Shown: piece after piece, positions 1 to 7,682 of the stretch
Layout: every line of letters starts with the position of its first letter
How positions within the stretch are numbered: position 1 is the stretch's first letter
NCBI GenBank assembly: GCA_022563195.1
Contig: JADFNV010000001.1
Span: 1-64,000, forward strand
Origin: Pseudomonadota bacterium
GTDB lineage: Bacteria > Pseudomonadota > Gammaproteobacteria > Steroidobacterales > Woeseiaceae
DNA length: 64,000 nt
Direction: 5' to 3'
The notes under the pieces: generated by a model
Told to the model about the DNA's origin: nothing
The model's database searches: none
What the model saw: the letters and a program-made list of their open reading frames with translations, nothing else
Position numbers and translations under genes: made by a program

Positions 1-416
1 ACATCTGACGCCAGGTTGAAGCTGCGATTGAATGTTTCACCGTCCTCCGTGGTTTCTTGCACCATCTCAATAGCGTGAACCTTCGAGCAGTTTGCTCCGG
101 CTGCGTCTAATCTAGGACGAATCGTATCGGCTATTGCATCCTCATCAGAGAGCAGAATCACCGATCCGAACGGGGCGTTTCCACCGCCGACCGGCCATCG
201 GGCACCGTTGCTAACAGCTGAAGCCAGGGCAACGGTTATCAGGCTTTTCCCAAGACCGGGATCACCAGATATTAGTGTGAGCTTTCCTCTTGCGATTTTC
301 TCAGGCCAAAGCCAACTGATCGGCTTCGGTTCAACGTCGGCAATGCAGACAGTCTGCAGAGTAGTGCCGGCGCGCAGGATCGGTATCTTTCTGATTACGG
401 GTTCATGCTGCGACAT
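1..416 (-). CDS. RepA-like AAA ATPase, island-encoded (3' end outside window)
   Basis: About 138 N-terminal residues are visible on the minus strand; the gene runs off the left edge. They contain a Walker A loop GDPGLGKS (about residues 51-58) and a Walker B-like strand VILLSDED (about 86-93). This is the pattern of the AAA_25/RepA-type helicase-like ATPases common in plasmids, phages and integrative islands, where they act in replication or DNA handling. The ATG at 416 overlaps the stop of the upstream gene by 14 bases, so the two are probably translationally coupled. The family is clear; the exact role is inferred from the island context. Confidence 0.75.
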   Translation of the reverse strand, partial: MSQHEPVIRKIPILRAGTTLQTVCIADVEPKPISWLWPEKIARGKLTLISGDPGLGKSLITVALASAVSNGARWPVGGGNAPFGSVILLSDEDAIADTIRPRLDAAGANCSKVHAIEMVQETTEDGETFNRSFNLASD

Positions 417-741
417 CAAGCACCTCCGCGTCATAAAAGACTCTCGGATCGTAGCCGTTCAGTAGTGCTTCCCGAATTGCCACGCATGAAGGCGCGCCCG
501 CTTGAAGCAAAGCCTGCGCCATGCTGTCGAGTCGCTCGTCGTCATAACTGCCGCGCTCATGAATTAGGGCAACGCAACCGTCTGAGGGCCACCAGTAATT
601 GCTAGCTTGGTCGTCAACCGGCAAAACCATGATCGGCTGCGAGTGTTTTTTAGCGAAGTTCCAGGCACCTGGACCGATTGCAACACGGACGCCGGAACGG
701 GGAACGGGCTTAAACTGTTTACCGAAAGGAGGGAGCTTCAC
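403..741 (-). CDS. hypothetical island protein, 112 aa
   Basis: I do not recognise this protein. It is soluble-looking, with no signal peptide or membrane segment. Its start overlaps the stop of the zinc-ribbon gene by ATGA (738-741), and its end overlaps the RepA-like ATPase start, so it sits inside a compact minus-strand operon. The middle contains a WWPSDGCVALIHERGSYDDERLD stretch that looks like a folded small domain. Proteins of this size next to RepA-like ATPases are common in islands, but I cannot assign a function. Confidence 0.6.
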   Translation of the reverse strand: MKLPPFGKQFKPVPRSGVRVAIGPGAWNFAKKHSQPIMVLPVDDQASNYWWPSDGCVALIHERGSYDDERLDSMAQALLQAGAPSCVAIREALLNGYDPRVFYDAEVLDVAA

Positions 742-1328
742 GATGACCCTCGTGCACGGTATGCTTTTTGCTTACAAGTTGCGCTGCAAAACTTTTTGTC
801 CGATCGCGGAGCCAAGAACTCCGTATCGCACAGATCACAGACCTTTTGGCGGCCAATGAGTCGTTTATCGCGTTGTTCCTTGCTGTAATGTTCTCGCTTA
901 CAACGGTCGGAACAGAATATGTGTCGACGCCGTCGGCGATCTTCACGAAAGTAGACGATGCGCTCACATGTGCGGCAGTAGCCACCGTCCCGCCCGCTCC
1001 AGTAACTGGGCTCGCAGGATTCGCAATAAGAAACCGTTTCGCGTTTCAACCCGAACACGACTCTTCTCGTGATCGTCTGTTTGTACATCGTTTCTTGGGG
1101 GCGGAAGGCGCATTGGCATCCGTAACAGGATTCACCTCGCGTCGAACTCCGCAGCATTTCTAAATATGCGTCACGCTCGGGATCAGGATCGACGAAACCA
1201 AGTCGCTTCATTGCAGCTTCGGCAGTGTTACGGGTGTCAATTGTCTGGTCGACCCGACAATCGGTATCCGTAACGGGTATTGCGGGTAGCGGTACCGTTT
1301 CCGAGATTCGTAACGTTGACATATTCAT
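738..1328 (-). CDS. multi zinc-ribbon protein, island-encoded, 196 aa
   Basis: The protein carries at least six cysteine pairs: CYGCQC, CESC, CRTC, CSDRC, CDLC and CSATC, all in its C-terminal two thirds. They are separated by basic runs (FREDRRRRR). This suggests several consecutive small zinc-binding knuckles, the last resembling the short FCS-type zinc finger found in many phage and island proteins. A nucleic-acid-binding role is likely but inferred. It is coupled by ATGA overlaps to both neighbours (1325-1328 and 738-741). The first 60 residues are low in cysteine and not recognisable. Confidence 0.65.
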   Translation of the reverse strand: MNMSTLRISETVPLPAIPVTDTDCRVDQTIDTRNTAEAAMKRLGFVDPDPERDAYLEMLRSSTRGESCYGCQCAFRPQETMYKQTITRRVVFGLKRETVSYCESCEPSYWSGRDGGYCRTCERIVYFREDRRRRRHIFCSDRCKREHYSKEQRDKRLIGRQKVCDLCDTEFLAPRSDKKFCSATCKQKAYRARGSS

Positions 1329-1531
1329 GCTGCCTCCCTCAGCCCCAATGCCAGCTCATAGTCAGCAACAAAAGCTGGACTTCTGAGTGAAGTGAGATCG
1401 GCAAGTGCCTCCAACGCATTACGCTGAGCGCTCGGTTCTGTCGCGGCCATAAACTCGTCAAACCTCTTCTGTCTTGCTGTCTCAAGCCTTTCGTCATAGC
1501 CCTCGAGGACTTCCTTCTGTACAATGATCAT
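1325..1531 (-). CDS. small hypothetical island protein, 68 aa
   Basis: The ATG at 1531 is preceded by GGAG about nine bases upstream, so I prefer it to the longer frame that opens at 1648. The product is a short, charged, mostly helical protein with no cysteines and no membrane segment (GYDERLETARQKRFDEF near the N-terminus). It overlaps the zinc-ribbon gene by ATGA. I do not recognise the family. Its position between the AlpA-like regulator and the zinc-ribbon gene suggests it belongs to the same island operon. Confidence 0.5.
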   Translation of the reverse strand: MIIVQKEVLEGYDERLETARQKRFDEFMAATEPSAQRNALEALADLTSLRSPAFVADYELALGLREAA

Positions 1532-1610
1532 GTCTGCCAACACTCCTACTGTTGGTGGAAAGAAATTTGCCGGACCCCTGCACAAGGTTCGGCTTTTCTT
1601 TGTTAAGCGG

Positions 1611-1865
1611 TCATGCCGCATCCCTAGCAGCGCTGCTCGGCCGCGCACTTACAAGGCCAAACACAAGTGCTTTGATTTCGCTGTCGGTTCTACCCTGGAG
1701 ACGAGCACGGTTAACGGCGTCAATCTCGTCGTCTGGCCAGGCCGAAGATCGCTCGGAAATTCGAACAGCCGGTGGCAGCAAGCCCTCGCCAATTTCTCGA
1801 TATACGGTAGATTTGGGTTTGCCCGTGCGATCGCAAACCGCTGGAAGTCGCAGAAAACATTTCAC
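1611..1865 (-). CDS. AlpA-family phage/island transcriptional regulator
   Basis: This short winged-helix-like DNA-binding protein has the AlpA/MerR-type pattern: RLPAVCDRTGKPKSTVYREIGEGLLPPAVRI followed by a W-x-x-DEID segment. AlpA proteins regulate integrase or excision genes of P4-like islands, so control of the neighbouring integrase is likely. I chose GTG at 1865 because AGGAG lies eight bases upstream; a TTG at 1871 is too close to it. A 14-base inverted repeat lies directly upstream (1870-1909). Confidence 0.8.
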   Translation of the reverse strand: MKCFLRLPAVCDRTGKPKSTVYREIGEGLLPPAVRISERSSAWPDDEIDAVNRARLQGRTDSEIKALVFGLVSARPSSAARDAA

Positions 1866-1869
1866 GTTC

Positions 1870-1909
1870 AATACTCCTATGGGGTGCCATAACGGCCCAT
1901 AGAAGTATT
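1870..1909. promoter_or_regulatory. inverted repeat at the AlpA gene start, possible operator
   Basis: Two 14-base arms (1870-1883, AATACTCCTATGGG, and 1896-1909) are inverted copies with one mismatch, separated by 12 bases. The left arm contains the AGGAG ribosome-binding site of the AlpA-like gene on the minus strand. It could be an operator for autoregulation, or an RNA hairpin that hides the ribosome-binding site. Confidence 0.5.
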
Positions 1910-1936
1910 AAATCAAACGGGTTTCACTCGAACCGG

Positions 1937-2539
1937 TTATCGTGAATCGTTATTTTCTTCTTGGTACTTTTTCTTTGCAGTCGATACGCGTCCACGAAGA
2001 TTTGAAATCTTCGACGACAATTCGCTCTTGCCATCCTTTGCACGAAAATAGATCGTTTGATCTTCAATCTCATCAATTACACCGTTTCCGGCGAGGCATT
2101 CAAGTTCTCGGAGGACATCCTTTTCCGAAATATTCCCATGCGCTCGCTTTACAATTTCATTTATCGACTCCGTTAGACCATCACCGGAGGACCGGCGGCC
2201 ACGATCACGGTTTTTGCGTCGCCCGGTCACTGCTTCATCCAGTGCCGCCATGAATAGCGCACGGTCTTTCATGTGTTCTTTTAGGAGTCGCCCAGCGGTA
2301 GCAAAATCACCGGCCGCAGCCTTGTGTATCGCTTTTTCGATTGTTGAGTTTATAGCTTTGGTCGCCTCAGAGCGCTTAGCTGCCTCCACAACCTTCACCG
2401 CAGCCTTTTCAGTAACTTGCTCGAATGGGACTCCCCTGGCCTCAGCTTCTGCTGCAATGACTAACCCGAGCAAGAGCTTTCCGAGTTCATCGTCTGGAAG
2501 TTCCAGATCTGCGGCCGCTAATATTGGGGTCTTGTTCAT
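1937..2539 (-). CDS. hypothetical island protein, 200 aa
   Basis: I do not recognise this protein. It is predicted soluble, alanine-rich and helical in the first 100 residues (repeated AAEAEARG, AAKRSEATKAIN), with a basic linker (GRRKNRDRGRRSSGDG) near residues 105-120. The C-terminal 80 residues resemble a small winged-helix-like segment (SEKDVLRELECLAGNGVIDEIEDQTIYF), suggestive of DNA binding. It lies between the integrase and the AlpA-like gene in the same orientation. The function is unknown; a role in island maintenance or regulation is only inferred. Confidence 0.55.
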   Translation of the reverse strand: MNKTPILAAADLELPDDELGKLLLGLVIAAEAEARGVPFEQVTEKAAVKVVEAAKRSEATKAINSTIEKAIHKAAAGDFATAGRLLKEHMKDRALFMAALDEAVTGRRKNRDRGRRSSGDGLTESINEIVKRAHGNISEKDVLRELECLAGNGVIDEIEDQTIYFRAKDGKSELSSKISNLRGRVSTAKKKYQEENNDSR

Positions 2540-2634
2540 CGCGCTCCTTCCTGCGCCCTTCTAAAAAATCCAAGGCAACTAGCGAAGGTGGCCAGCTTTT
2601 CGGGTGCTACCCTAGCCTTGGACTATTCAAGATA

Positions 2635-3891
2635 TCACTTCGTCTTGCGAGCTTGCTTTCCGATATTCGTCACCTTCGCATCAGAGCAAAGGCCGTCAAG
2701 ATAATCAGCCCAGCCCTGCATGACATCTCTGCGCGTTTCGAGACGATCCCCTTGATCGTAAGCCCGTACATGTTTCACATCTATATGCGCTAGTTGGCGC
2801 TCCAGTACGTCCTTAGGATGGCCTTGCTCACCCAATATCGTCCTGCCCGTCACTCGGACACCGTGCGGCGTAAACTTCCCTTGATACCCGAGAGCATAAA
2901 ACGCCTTCACGAAAATAGAGTGCGCCGCGTGTTTCTTGGGGCTGCTGCGGTTCGGCAATATGTACTCGAAATGACCTGTAATCTTGTGGAGCGACTCCAA
3001 CATATCTACTGCCTGATCCGGCAAGGGTAGGGCATGAGGTTGACGCGTTTTCATGCGCTCCGCAGGAATCGTCCAAATCCTGTTCTCGAGATCGAATTCG
3101 TCCCACCTTGCTGCTATCACCTCTGTCGGTCGAGCAAGCGTCCACCACATCAAATGAATACCGACCTTCGTCGGGAAGTAACCAGGGAACTCATCAAGCC
3201 GCTTGAAGAATCTCGGGATCTCGTGTGGCCGCAGCGGATTCTTGTGTTTGGTTGCTTTGACCTTAACCGTGTCACGTAATGCGTAGCTGAGGTCCGTACT
3301 GGCCCGCTGAGTCACAATTGCCAGACGTGAAATACCCCCGAAACATTGACGAGCGATAACGGCCATGTGCGGGGCGCGTTGCGTGATGCGCTTTACGACT
3401 GAGTGACCGTGAGCAGGTGTCACCTGGTCGATGGGAAGGCTGCCGATATGTGGATACACATTTTTCTCAAGCAGGTTCTTTCGTTGTCGGTATGTTCGTA
3501 GGCTCCAATCCGATTTCTTCTCTTCCAGCCACTCCTCGGCAACCGCCTTGAATGTATTGGCATTCGCGTACTGCTGGCGAAGCTTTTCCGCCTTTCGTTG
3601 ATGTGCAGGATGGATGCCCTTTCTTACAAGCTTCCTGGCCTCGTCCCTTTCGTCCCTGGCCTCCCTCAAAGAAACCTCAGGATAGGCACCGATAGCGAAA
3701 AGGTTCTCCTTTCCTCCGATTCGATACCTATAACGCCACAGAAGAGCCCCTGAGGGCCTTACATCGAGAACTAAACCGCTGCCATCAGTGTATCTTCCGA
3801 CCTCCTGAGAGCGTCTCAGGGCCTTGATGCGGGTATCGGTTAGAGCCACTATATTCTCCATGGTCGAAAGTACCCGCAAGGGTACCCGCAT
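2635..3891 (-). CDS. int: tyrosine recombinase/integrase, P4 type
   Basis: This 418-residue site-specific recombinase has an N-terminal arm-binding domain (LTDTRIKAL...YTDGSGLVLDVRPSGALLWRYRYR), a core-binding SAM-like domain, and a catalytic domain. The catalytic signatures are ARPTEVIAARW (first Arg), HGVR (His/Arg box), LAH and the tyrosine in VRAYDQ. It lies next to the disrupted radC, so it most likely inserted this island there. The start is uncertain: ATG 3891 has a close AGAG, while ATG 3861 gives an N-terminus more typical of the family. Its length is normal for P4-like integrases. Confidence 0.93.
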   Translation of the reverse strand: MRVPLRVLSTMENIVALTDTRIKALRRSQEVGRYTDGSGLVLDVRPSGALLWRYRYRIGGKENLFAIGAYPEVSLREARDERDEARKLVRKGIHPAHQRKAEKLRQQYANANTFKAVAEEWLEEKKSDWSLRTYRQRKNLLEKNVYPHIGSLPIDQVTPAHGHSVVKRITQRAPHMAVIARQCFGGISRLAIVTQRASTDLSYALRDTVKVKATKHKNPLRPHEIPRFFKRLDEFPGYFPTKVGIHLMWWTLARPTEVIAARWDEFDLENRIWTIPAERMKTRQPHALPLPDQAVDMLESLHKITGHFEYILPNRSSPKKHAAHSIFVKAFYALGYQGKFTPHGVRVTGRTILGEQGHPKDVLERQLAHIDVKHVRAYDQGDRLETRRDVMQGWADYLDGLCSDAKVTNIGKQARKTK

Positions 3892-3904
3892 ATCTCTGGG
3901 ATGT

Positions 3905-3986
3905 CTAAGGACAAGATGGGACGCTGTAGGACACTATATACAAGCATTTTCGAGAACTCCGGGACGTTTCGGGACGTTATGGGAAT
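3905..3986. repeat. GGGAC direct repeats beside the integrase, possible arm-type sites
   Basis: Between the integrase start and the radC remnant the motif GGGAC or GGAC recurs at least five times (around 3909, 3918, 3928, 3961 and 3971), including the near-perfect tandem GGGACGTTTCGGGACGTTAT at 3961-3980. An inverted copy (GTCCCAC) lies at 4001-4007 in the radC remnant. Such clusters next to an integrase are typical of arm-type binding sites, but binding is inferred. Confidence 0.45.
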
Positions 3987-3989
3987 AGT

Positions 3990-4163
3990 ATACTAATTGT
4001 GTCCCACAATCACCCATCAGGCGTCGCCGAGCCTAGCCAGGCTGACGAGCACATCACAAGGCGGCTCAAAGCTGCCCTGGAGCTCGTCGATATCCGGCTG
4101 CTGGATCACCTCATCATCGGTGACGGTGAAACGACGTCTCTGGCGGATCGCGGGTTGTTGTAG
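3990..4163 (+). pseudogene. radC: radC 3' fragment, cut by island integration
   Basis: In the plus frame ending with TAG at 4161-4163 the translation reads [18 protein letters not shown], then [24 protein letters not shown] and TSLADRGLL. This is the C-terminal third of RadC, including the HxH...SxxD metal-binding (JAB/MPN-like) motif. The upstream two thirds are absent; sequence before about 3990 belongs to the island. In gammaproteobacteria radC normally precedes rpmB and rpmG, as here. Integration at the codons for HNHPSG is therefore the simplest explanation. A 5' part of radC may lie beyond the left end of the island. Confidence 0.88.
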
Positions 4164-4181
4164 CCGAACCCCTGCCACCCC

Positions 4182-4210
4182 TTGTAATGCACCGATCAGG
4201 CTGGTATAAA
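4182..4210 (+). promoter_or_regulatory. sigma-70 promoter of rpmB-rpmG
   Basis: TTGTAA (4182-4187) is followed by a 17-base spacer and TATAAA (4205-4210), with an extended -10 TGG immediately upstream. The expected start point is near 4217, about 54 bases before the rpmB ATG. Confidence 0.6.
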
Positions 4211-4222
4211 GTTCCGCCCTCT

Positions 4223-4247
4223 GCCCGCGAGGCGCGGGCAACTTTTT
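4223..4247 (+). terminator. terminator-like hairpin in the rpmB leader
   Basis: A perfect 7-bp GC stem (GCCCGCG / CGCGGGC) with a three-base loop is followed by AACTTTTT. It would fold within the first bases of the rpmBG transcript, just after the predicted start point. It could terminate radC transcription, act as an attenuator for the ribosomal protein genes, or protect the 5' end. Confidence 0.5.
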
Positions 4248-4270
4248 GTAAAATCAGAGACTTAAAGCCG

Positions 4271-4507
4271 ATGTCCAAGGTTTGTCAGGTGACCGGGAAG
4301 CGCCCGCAAAGCGGAAATAACGTTTCTCACGCCAACAATAGAACTCGCCGCCGTTTTTTGCCGAATTTGCAGAAAAAGCGCTTTTGGCTCGAATCCGAGA
4401 AACGTTATGTGCGCCTGCGTATTTCCCACAAGGGCATGCGCATCATCGACAAACACGGCATTGATAAGGTCGTTGCGGACCTGCGCGCGCAGGGCCAACG
4501 CGTTTAG
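4271..4507 (+). CDS. rpmB: 50S ribosomal protein L28
   Basis: The 78-residue product begins [20 protein letters not shown] and ends with the conserved [20 protein letters not shown], the normal size and composition of bacterial L28. The start at 4271 gives the standard N-terminus; the frame is open further upstream but that extension is not conserved sequence. It is followed after 17 bases by rpmG, forming the usual operon. Bacterial L28 is part of the large subunit. Confidence 0.97.
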   Translation: MSKVCQVTGKRPQSGNNVSHANNRTRRRFLPNLQKKRFWLESEKRYVRLRISHKGMRIIDKHGIDKVVADLRAQGQRV

Positions 4508-4524
4508 CGCGGGAGTATTCACTG

Positions 4525-4692
4525 ATGGCCAAGAGTAATCGCGAAAAAATTCGCCTCGTATCGAGCGCCGGAACAGGGCACTTTTATACGACAGAGAAAA
4601 ACAAGAGGCTCCACCCCGAGAAGATGGAAACCCGGAAATACGATCCGACGATTCGTAAGCACGTGATCTACAAGGAAGCAAAAATCAAGTAA
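4525..4692 (+). CDS. rpmG: 50S ribosomal protein L33
   Basis: This short gene encodes 55 residues ([20 protein letters not shown] at the start; MRKYDP-like [14 protein letters not shown] in the middle; EAKIK at the end). This matches gammaproteobacterial L33, which lacks the zinc-binding cysteines of the alternative form; no cysteine is present here. A GGGAG lies upstream of the ATG. It forms an operon with rpmB and is followed by mutM after 27 bases. Confidence 0.96.
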   Translation: MAKSNREKIRLVSSAGTGHFYTTEKNKRLHPEKMETRKYDPTIRKHVIYKEAKIK

Positions 4693-4719
4693 AGGCCCGC
4701 GTCATGCGTACACACCTGC

Positions 4720-5532
4720 ATGCCTGAGCTTCCGGAAGTTGAAACCAGTCGACGCGGAATTGCACCGTATATTGTCGGCCAGCGCATAGACGAGATAGTC
4801 ATTCGTGAACGGCGACTGCGGTGGCCGGTAAGTCTCGACGTCGATCAGCGCCTGCCCGGGCAGACCGTGACCGCGGTTGACCGGCGCGCCAAATACCTGC
4901 TCATGCATACGACCGACGGTACCGCAATCATTCATCTTGGAATGTCAGGCAGCATCCATGTCGTCAGGCACAATACGCCGGCAGGCATCCATGATCACTT
5001 CGACATTGTATTCGGGTCCGGCATTTCGCTTCGCTATCGCGACCCGCGCCGTTTCGGTTCGCTGCACTGGACCGATGATGTTGCCGAACACTGGCTCATC
5101 AGAAACCTGGGGCCTGAACCTCTGGGCGATACATTTTTAGGCAAGTACCTGTGGACCAAGTCGCGCGGCCGTCGAGTGTCCATCAAGCAATTCATCATGA
5201 ACGCAGAAATCGTCGTCGGCGTCGGCAACATTTACTCCAGCGAGGCCCTGTTCCTTGCCGGTATTCATCCGCGCCGCGCCGCGGGTCGTATAGCTGCACA
5301 CCGATACGACGCGCTTGTCGCTGCCGTCAAGCTCGTGCTGCAAAACGCGATTGCCGCTGGCGGAACAACTTTGCGAGACTATTACGGCGGTGATGGAGAG
5401 CCCGGTTATTTTCAACAGCAACTCGAAGTATACGGTCGCGATGGACAGCCGTGCCGACGTTGCAAGCGTCCTGTGTCTGTCATGGTGATAGGCCAACGAT
5501 CGACATTTTATTGCAAGAGATGTCAAACCTGA
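4720..5532 (+). CDS. mutM: formamidopyrimidine-DNA glycosylase (Fpg)
   Basis: This 270-residue base-excision enzyme removes 8-oxoguanine and other oxidised purines and cleaves the strand by beta,delta-elimination. The N-terminal PELPEVET gives the catalytic Pro2 and Glu3 after Met removal. The DNA-binding helix-two-turn-helix has the conserved NIYSSEALFLAGIHP, and the C-terminal zinc finger is CRRCKR...YCKRCQT. Length is standard. It follows rpmG as in many gammaproteobacteria and converges with coaD, only six bases away. Confidence 0.97.
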   Translation: MPELPEVETSRRGIAPYIVGQRIDEIVIRERRLRWPVSLDVDQRLPGQTVTAVDRRAKYLLMHTTDGTAIIHLGMSGSIHVVRHNTPAGIHDHFDIVFGSGISLRYRDPRRFGSLHWTDDVAEHWLIRNLGPEPLGDTFLGKYLWTKSRGRRVSIKQFIMNAEIVVGVGNIYSSEALFLAGIHPRRAAGRIAAHRYDALVAAVKLVLQNAIAAGGTTLRDYYGGDGEPGYFQQQLEVYGRDGQPCRRCKRPVSVMVIGQRSTFYCKRCQT

Positions 5533-5538
5533 TCACGG

Positions 5539-6024
5539 CTATCGGCCGTAGCGCTTGAGCAGTGCCTGTCCAACTTTGGGTGACACGAATTCCGACACAT
5601 CACCGCCGAGCTCTGCCACCTCTCGAACGAGGCTCGACGATATAAAGGTGTACTTCTCCGTGGGCGTCAGAAATGCCGTCTCCACCTCGTCGGTCAGGTG
5701 TCGGTTCATGTTGGCCAGCTGAAATTCGTATTCAAAGTCGGACACGGCTCGTAACCCACGGATGATAACTCGCAGTCCATTGTCTCGGGCGAAATCCACC
5801 GTCAGCCCTTCGTACCCCGTCACCTCGACATTGTCGATATCGGCAAGCGCGCTCGCCGCCATCGCAACGCGTTCTTCGGTCGTAAACAACGTTTCCTTGC
5901 TCGTTGGATGGGCTGCAATGGCAACGACTACCCTGTCGAATAACACGCTCGCGCGGCGCACGAGGTCCTCATGGCCCAGCGTGATCGGATCGAAGGTACC
6001 CGGATACATCGCAGCTACTGTCAT
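5539..6024 (-). CDS. coaD: phosphopantetheine adenylyltransferase
   Basis: The enzyme catalyses the penultimate step of coenzyme A synthesis, transferring AMP from ATP to 4'-phosphopantetheine. The 161-residue sequence has the nucleotidyltransferase motif [12 protein letters not shown] and the C-terminal [20 protein letters not shown] signature. AAGGAG stands seven bases before the ATG at 6024. It lies 12 bases downstream of rsmD on the same strand, the common rsmD-coaD pair. Confidence 0.97.
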   Translation of the reverse strand: MTVAAMYPGTFDPITLGHEDLVRRASVLFDRVVVAIAAHPTSKETLFTTEERVAMAASALADIDNVEVTGYEGLTVDFARDNGLRVIIRGLRAVSDFEYEFQLANMNRHLTDEVETAFLTPTEKYTFISSSLVREVAELGGDVSEFVSPKVGQALLKRYGR

Positions 6025-6036
6025 CGGCAGGCTCCT

Positions 6037-6636
6037 TTAGGAACTGGTCCTGACTCTTACGAGCGAATATCGCACTCTGCCGGCGTTTCCTGTCTTCAGT
6101 GTCTGCCATCCGTCAGGCAGCTCAAGTACAGGTCTGGAGCTGTCCTCCTCAAGATAGACAGATGCATCAGCGGCGAGAATCGATTGCTTTTGCAGCAGTC
6201 TACACAAGTCGCCGAGCCTGTCATCTGCGAATGGCGGGTCCAGAAACACAAGGTCGAACTCGCCGCAATCCACATCCACCAGGAATCCGAAGGCCTCTGT
6301 CTCATAAACTTTGGCGGCATCGGTATCCAATGCCGCAATACTCTTGCGTAAGGTGTTTGCTGCTATCGCGGAATTTTCGACGAATACGGCGCTGGCAGCA
6401 CCGCGTGACAAGGCCTCCAGCCCCAGTGCACCCGTTCCGGCAAACAGATCGAGGCATCGGGTCCCAGCAATGCGCGGCGTCAACCAATTGAACAAAGTCT
6501 CGCGAATACGTTCCGACGTCGGACGCAAGCCCGGAACATCAGCGATATCCAACAGACGACTGCGCCAGTTTCCCGCTACAATACGCAGCCGTCCCCGCTG
6601 GGATTTTTTATCGGCCTTCGCGCTTCGCTTTGCCAT
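6037..6636 (-). CDS. rsmD: 16S rRNA (guanine966-N2)-methyltransferase
   Basis: RsmD uses S-adenosylmethionine to methylate G966 of 16S rRNA in the assembled 30S subunit. The 199 residues include the SAM-binding motif LDLFAGTGALGLEALSRGA and the catalytic DPPF box (LVFLDPPFADD). The N-terminus RGRLRIVAGNWRSRLL matches the family. It is divergent from ftsY, with an 86-base gap for promoters, and precedes coaD. Confidence 0.95.
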   Translation of the reverse strand: MAKRSAKADKKSQRGRLRIVAGNWRSRLLDIADVPGLRPTSERIRETLFNWLTPRIAGTRCLDLFAGTGALGLEALSRGAASAVFVENSAIAANTLRKSIAALDTDAAKVYETEAFGFLVDVDCGEFDLVFLDPPFADDRLGDLCRLLQKQSILAADASVYLEEDSSRPVLELPDGWQTLKTGNAGRVRYSLVRVRTSS

Positions 6637-6722
6637 TTTCTTCTACTTGGCATTCGTATTGATGCACCGTGGTGTTCGAACAGTGTAGGTGATTCGCCAC
6701 CCGCAGGGGACTTTGAATTACG

Positions 6723-7682
6723 ATGTTCGCAAATAAAGAAAAGCCTGTCCCAAATAAGAGTTTTTTCAAACGACTGTGCACACGTTTGAACAGTGGCGGC
6801 GGTTGGCTGACCTACGACCTCGCCAAGCTCGCGCCCGGCGGCGCAATCGACGAGGGTGTTCTTGATCAACTCGAATCCCTGCTCGTGATGGCCGATGTCG
6901 GCATTGACGCTGCTGGACGCATCATTGCTGATCTGCAAAAGAGTCTCGCACGCAAAGAACTTAAAGATGCGGACGCCCTGCGCGCAGCTCTGCGGCGCTC
7001 GTTGCTGGCGATACTCGAACCGGTGTCCCAACCGCTCGAGATCACGGCTCTCGACAAGCCGTTCGTCGTGCTCATGGTCGGTGTCAATGGCGCCGGCAAG
7101 ACAACGACAATTGGTAAGCTCGCGAAACGGTTCACGAATCAGGGTTTGTCTGTCATGCTCGCGGCCGGCGATACTTTTCGCGCTGCGGCCGTTGAACAGT
7201 TGCAGTCATGGGGCGAGCGTAATGACGTACCGGTCATCGCCCAGCAAGCAGGCGCCGATCCCGCTGCCGTGATATTCGACGCGTGGGAGGCGGCCAGCGC
7301 TCGCAATATTGATGTGCTGCTCGCTGACACGGCAGGCCGCCTGCAGACTCAACAGGGACTCATGGATGAGTTAGCTAAGATCAAGCGAGTCATCTCACGA
7401 CGCGATAAAACTGCGCCGCACGAAACGATGCTCGTTCTGGATGCGAGCCAGGGACAAAATGCGCTCGTTCAGGCCCAGAAATTTCACGAGGCGCTACACT
7501 TGAGTGGAATTTCGATTACGAAGTTGGATGGCAGCGCAAAGGGTGGCATCCTGCTGGCGATTGCCGATCAGATTGGTGTGCCCATTCGATTCATCGGCAT
7601 CGGCGAGTCGGCCGATGATTTGCAGCCGTTTGCCGCGTGTGAATTTACAGATGCATTACTCTTCGACAGCGAGCTCAAATGA
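6723..7682 (+). CDS. ftsY: signal recognition particle receptor FtsY
   Basis: FtsY is the SRP receptor GTPase that docks ribosome-nascent chain complexes to the membrane. The G-domain motifs are GVNGAGKTTTIGKLA (G1), DTAGRLQTQQ (G3), TKLDGSAKGG (G4) and the GIGESADDLQPF end. At 319 residues it nearly lacks the long acidic A domain of E. coli FtsY; only about 20 residues precede the N domain. It overlaps ftsE by ATGA (7679-7682), forming the ftsYEX operon. Confidence 0.96.
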   Translation: MFANKEKPVPNKSFFKRLCTRLNSGGGWLTYDLAKLAPGGAIDEGVLDQLESLLVMADVGIDAAGRIIADLQKSLARKELKDADALRAALRRSLLAILEPVSQPLEITALDKPFVVLMVGVNGAGKTTTIGKLAKRFTNQGLSVMLAAGDTFRAAAVEQLQSWGERNDVPVIAQQAGADPAAVIFDAWEAASARNIDVLLADTAGRLQTQQGLMDELAKIKRVISRRDKTAPHETMLVLDASQGQNALVQAQKFHEALHLSGISITKLDGSAKGGILLAIADQIGVPIRFIGIGESADDLQPFAACEFTDALLFDSELK

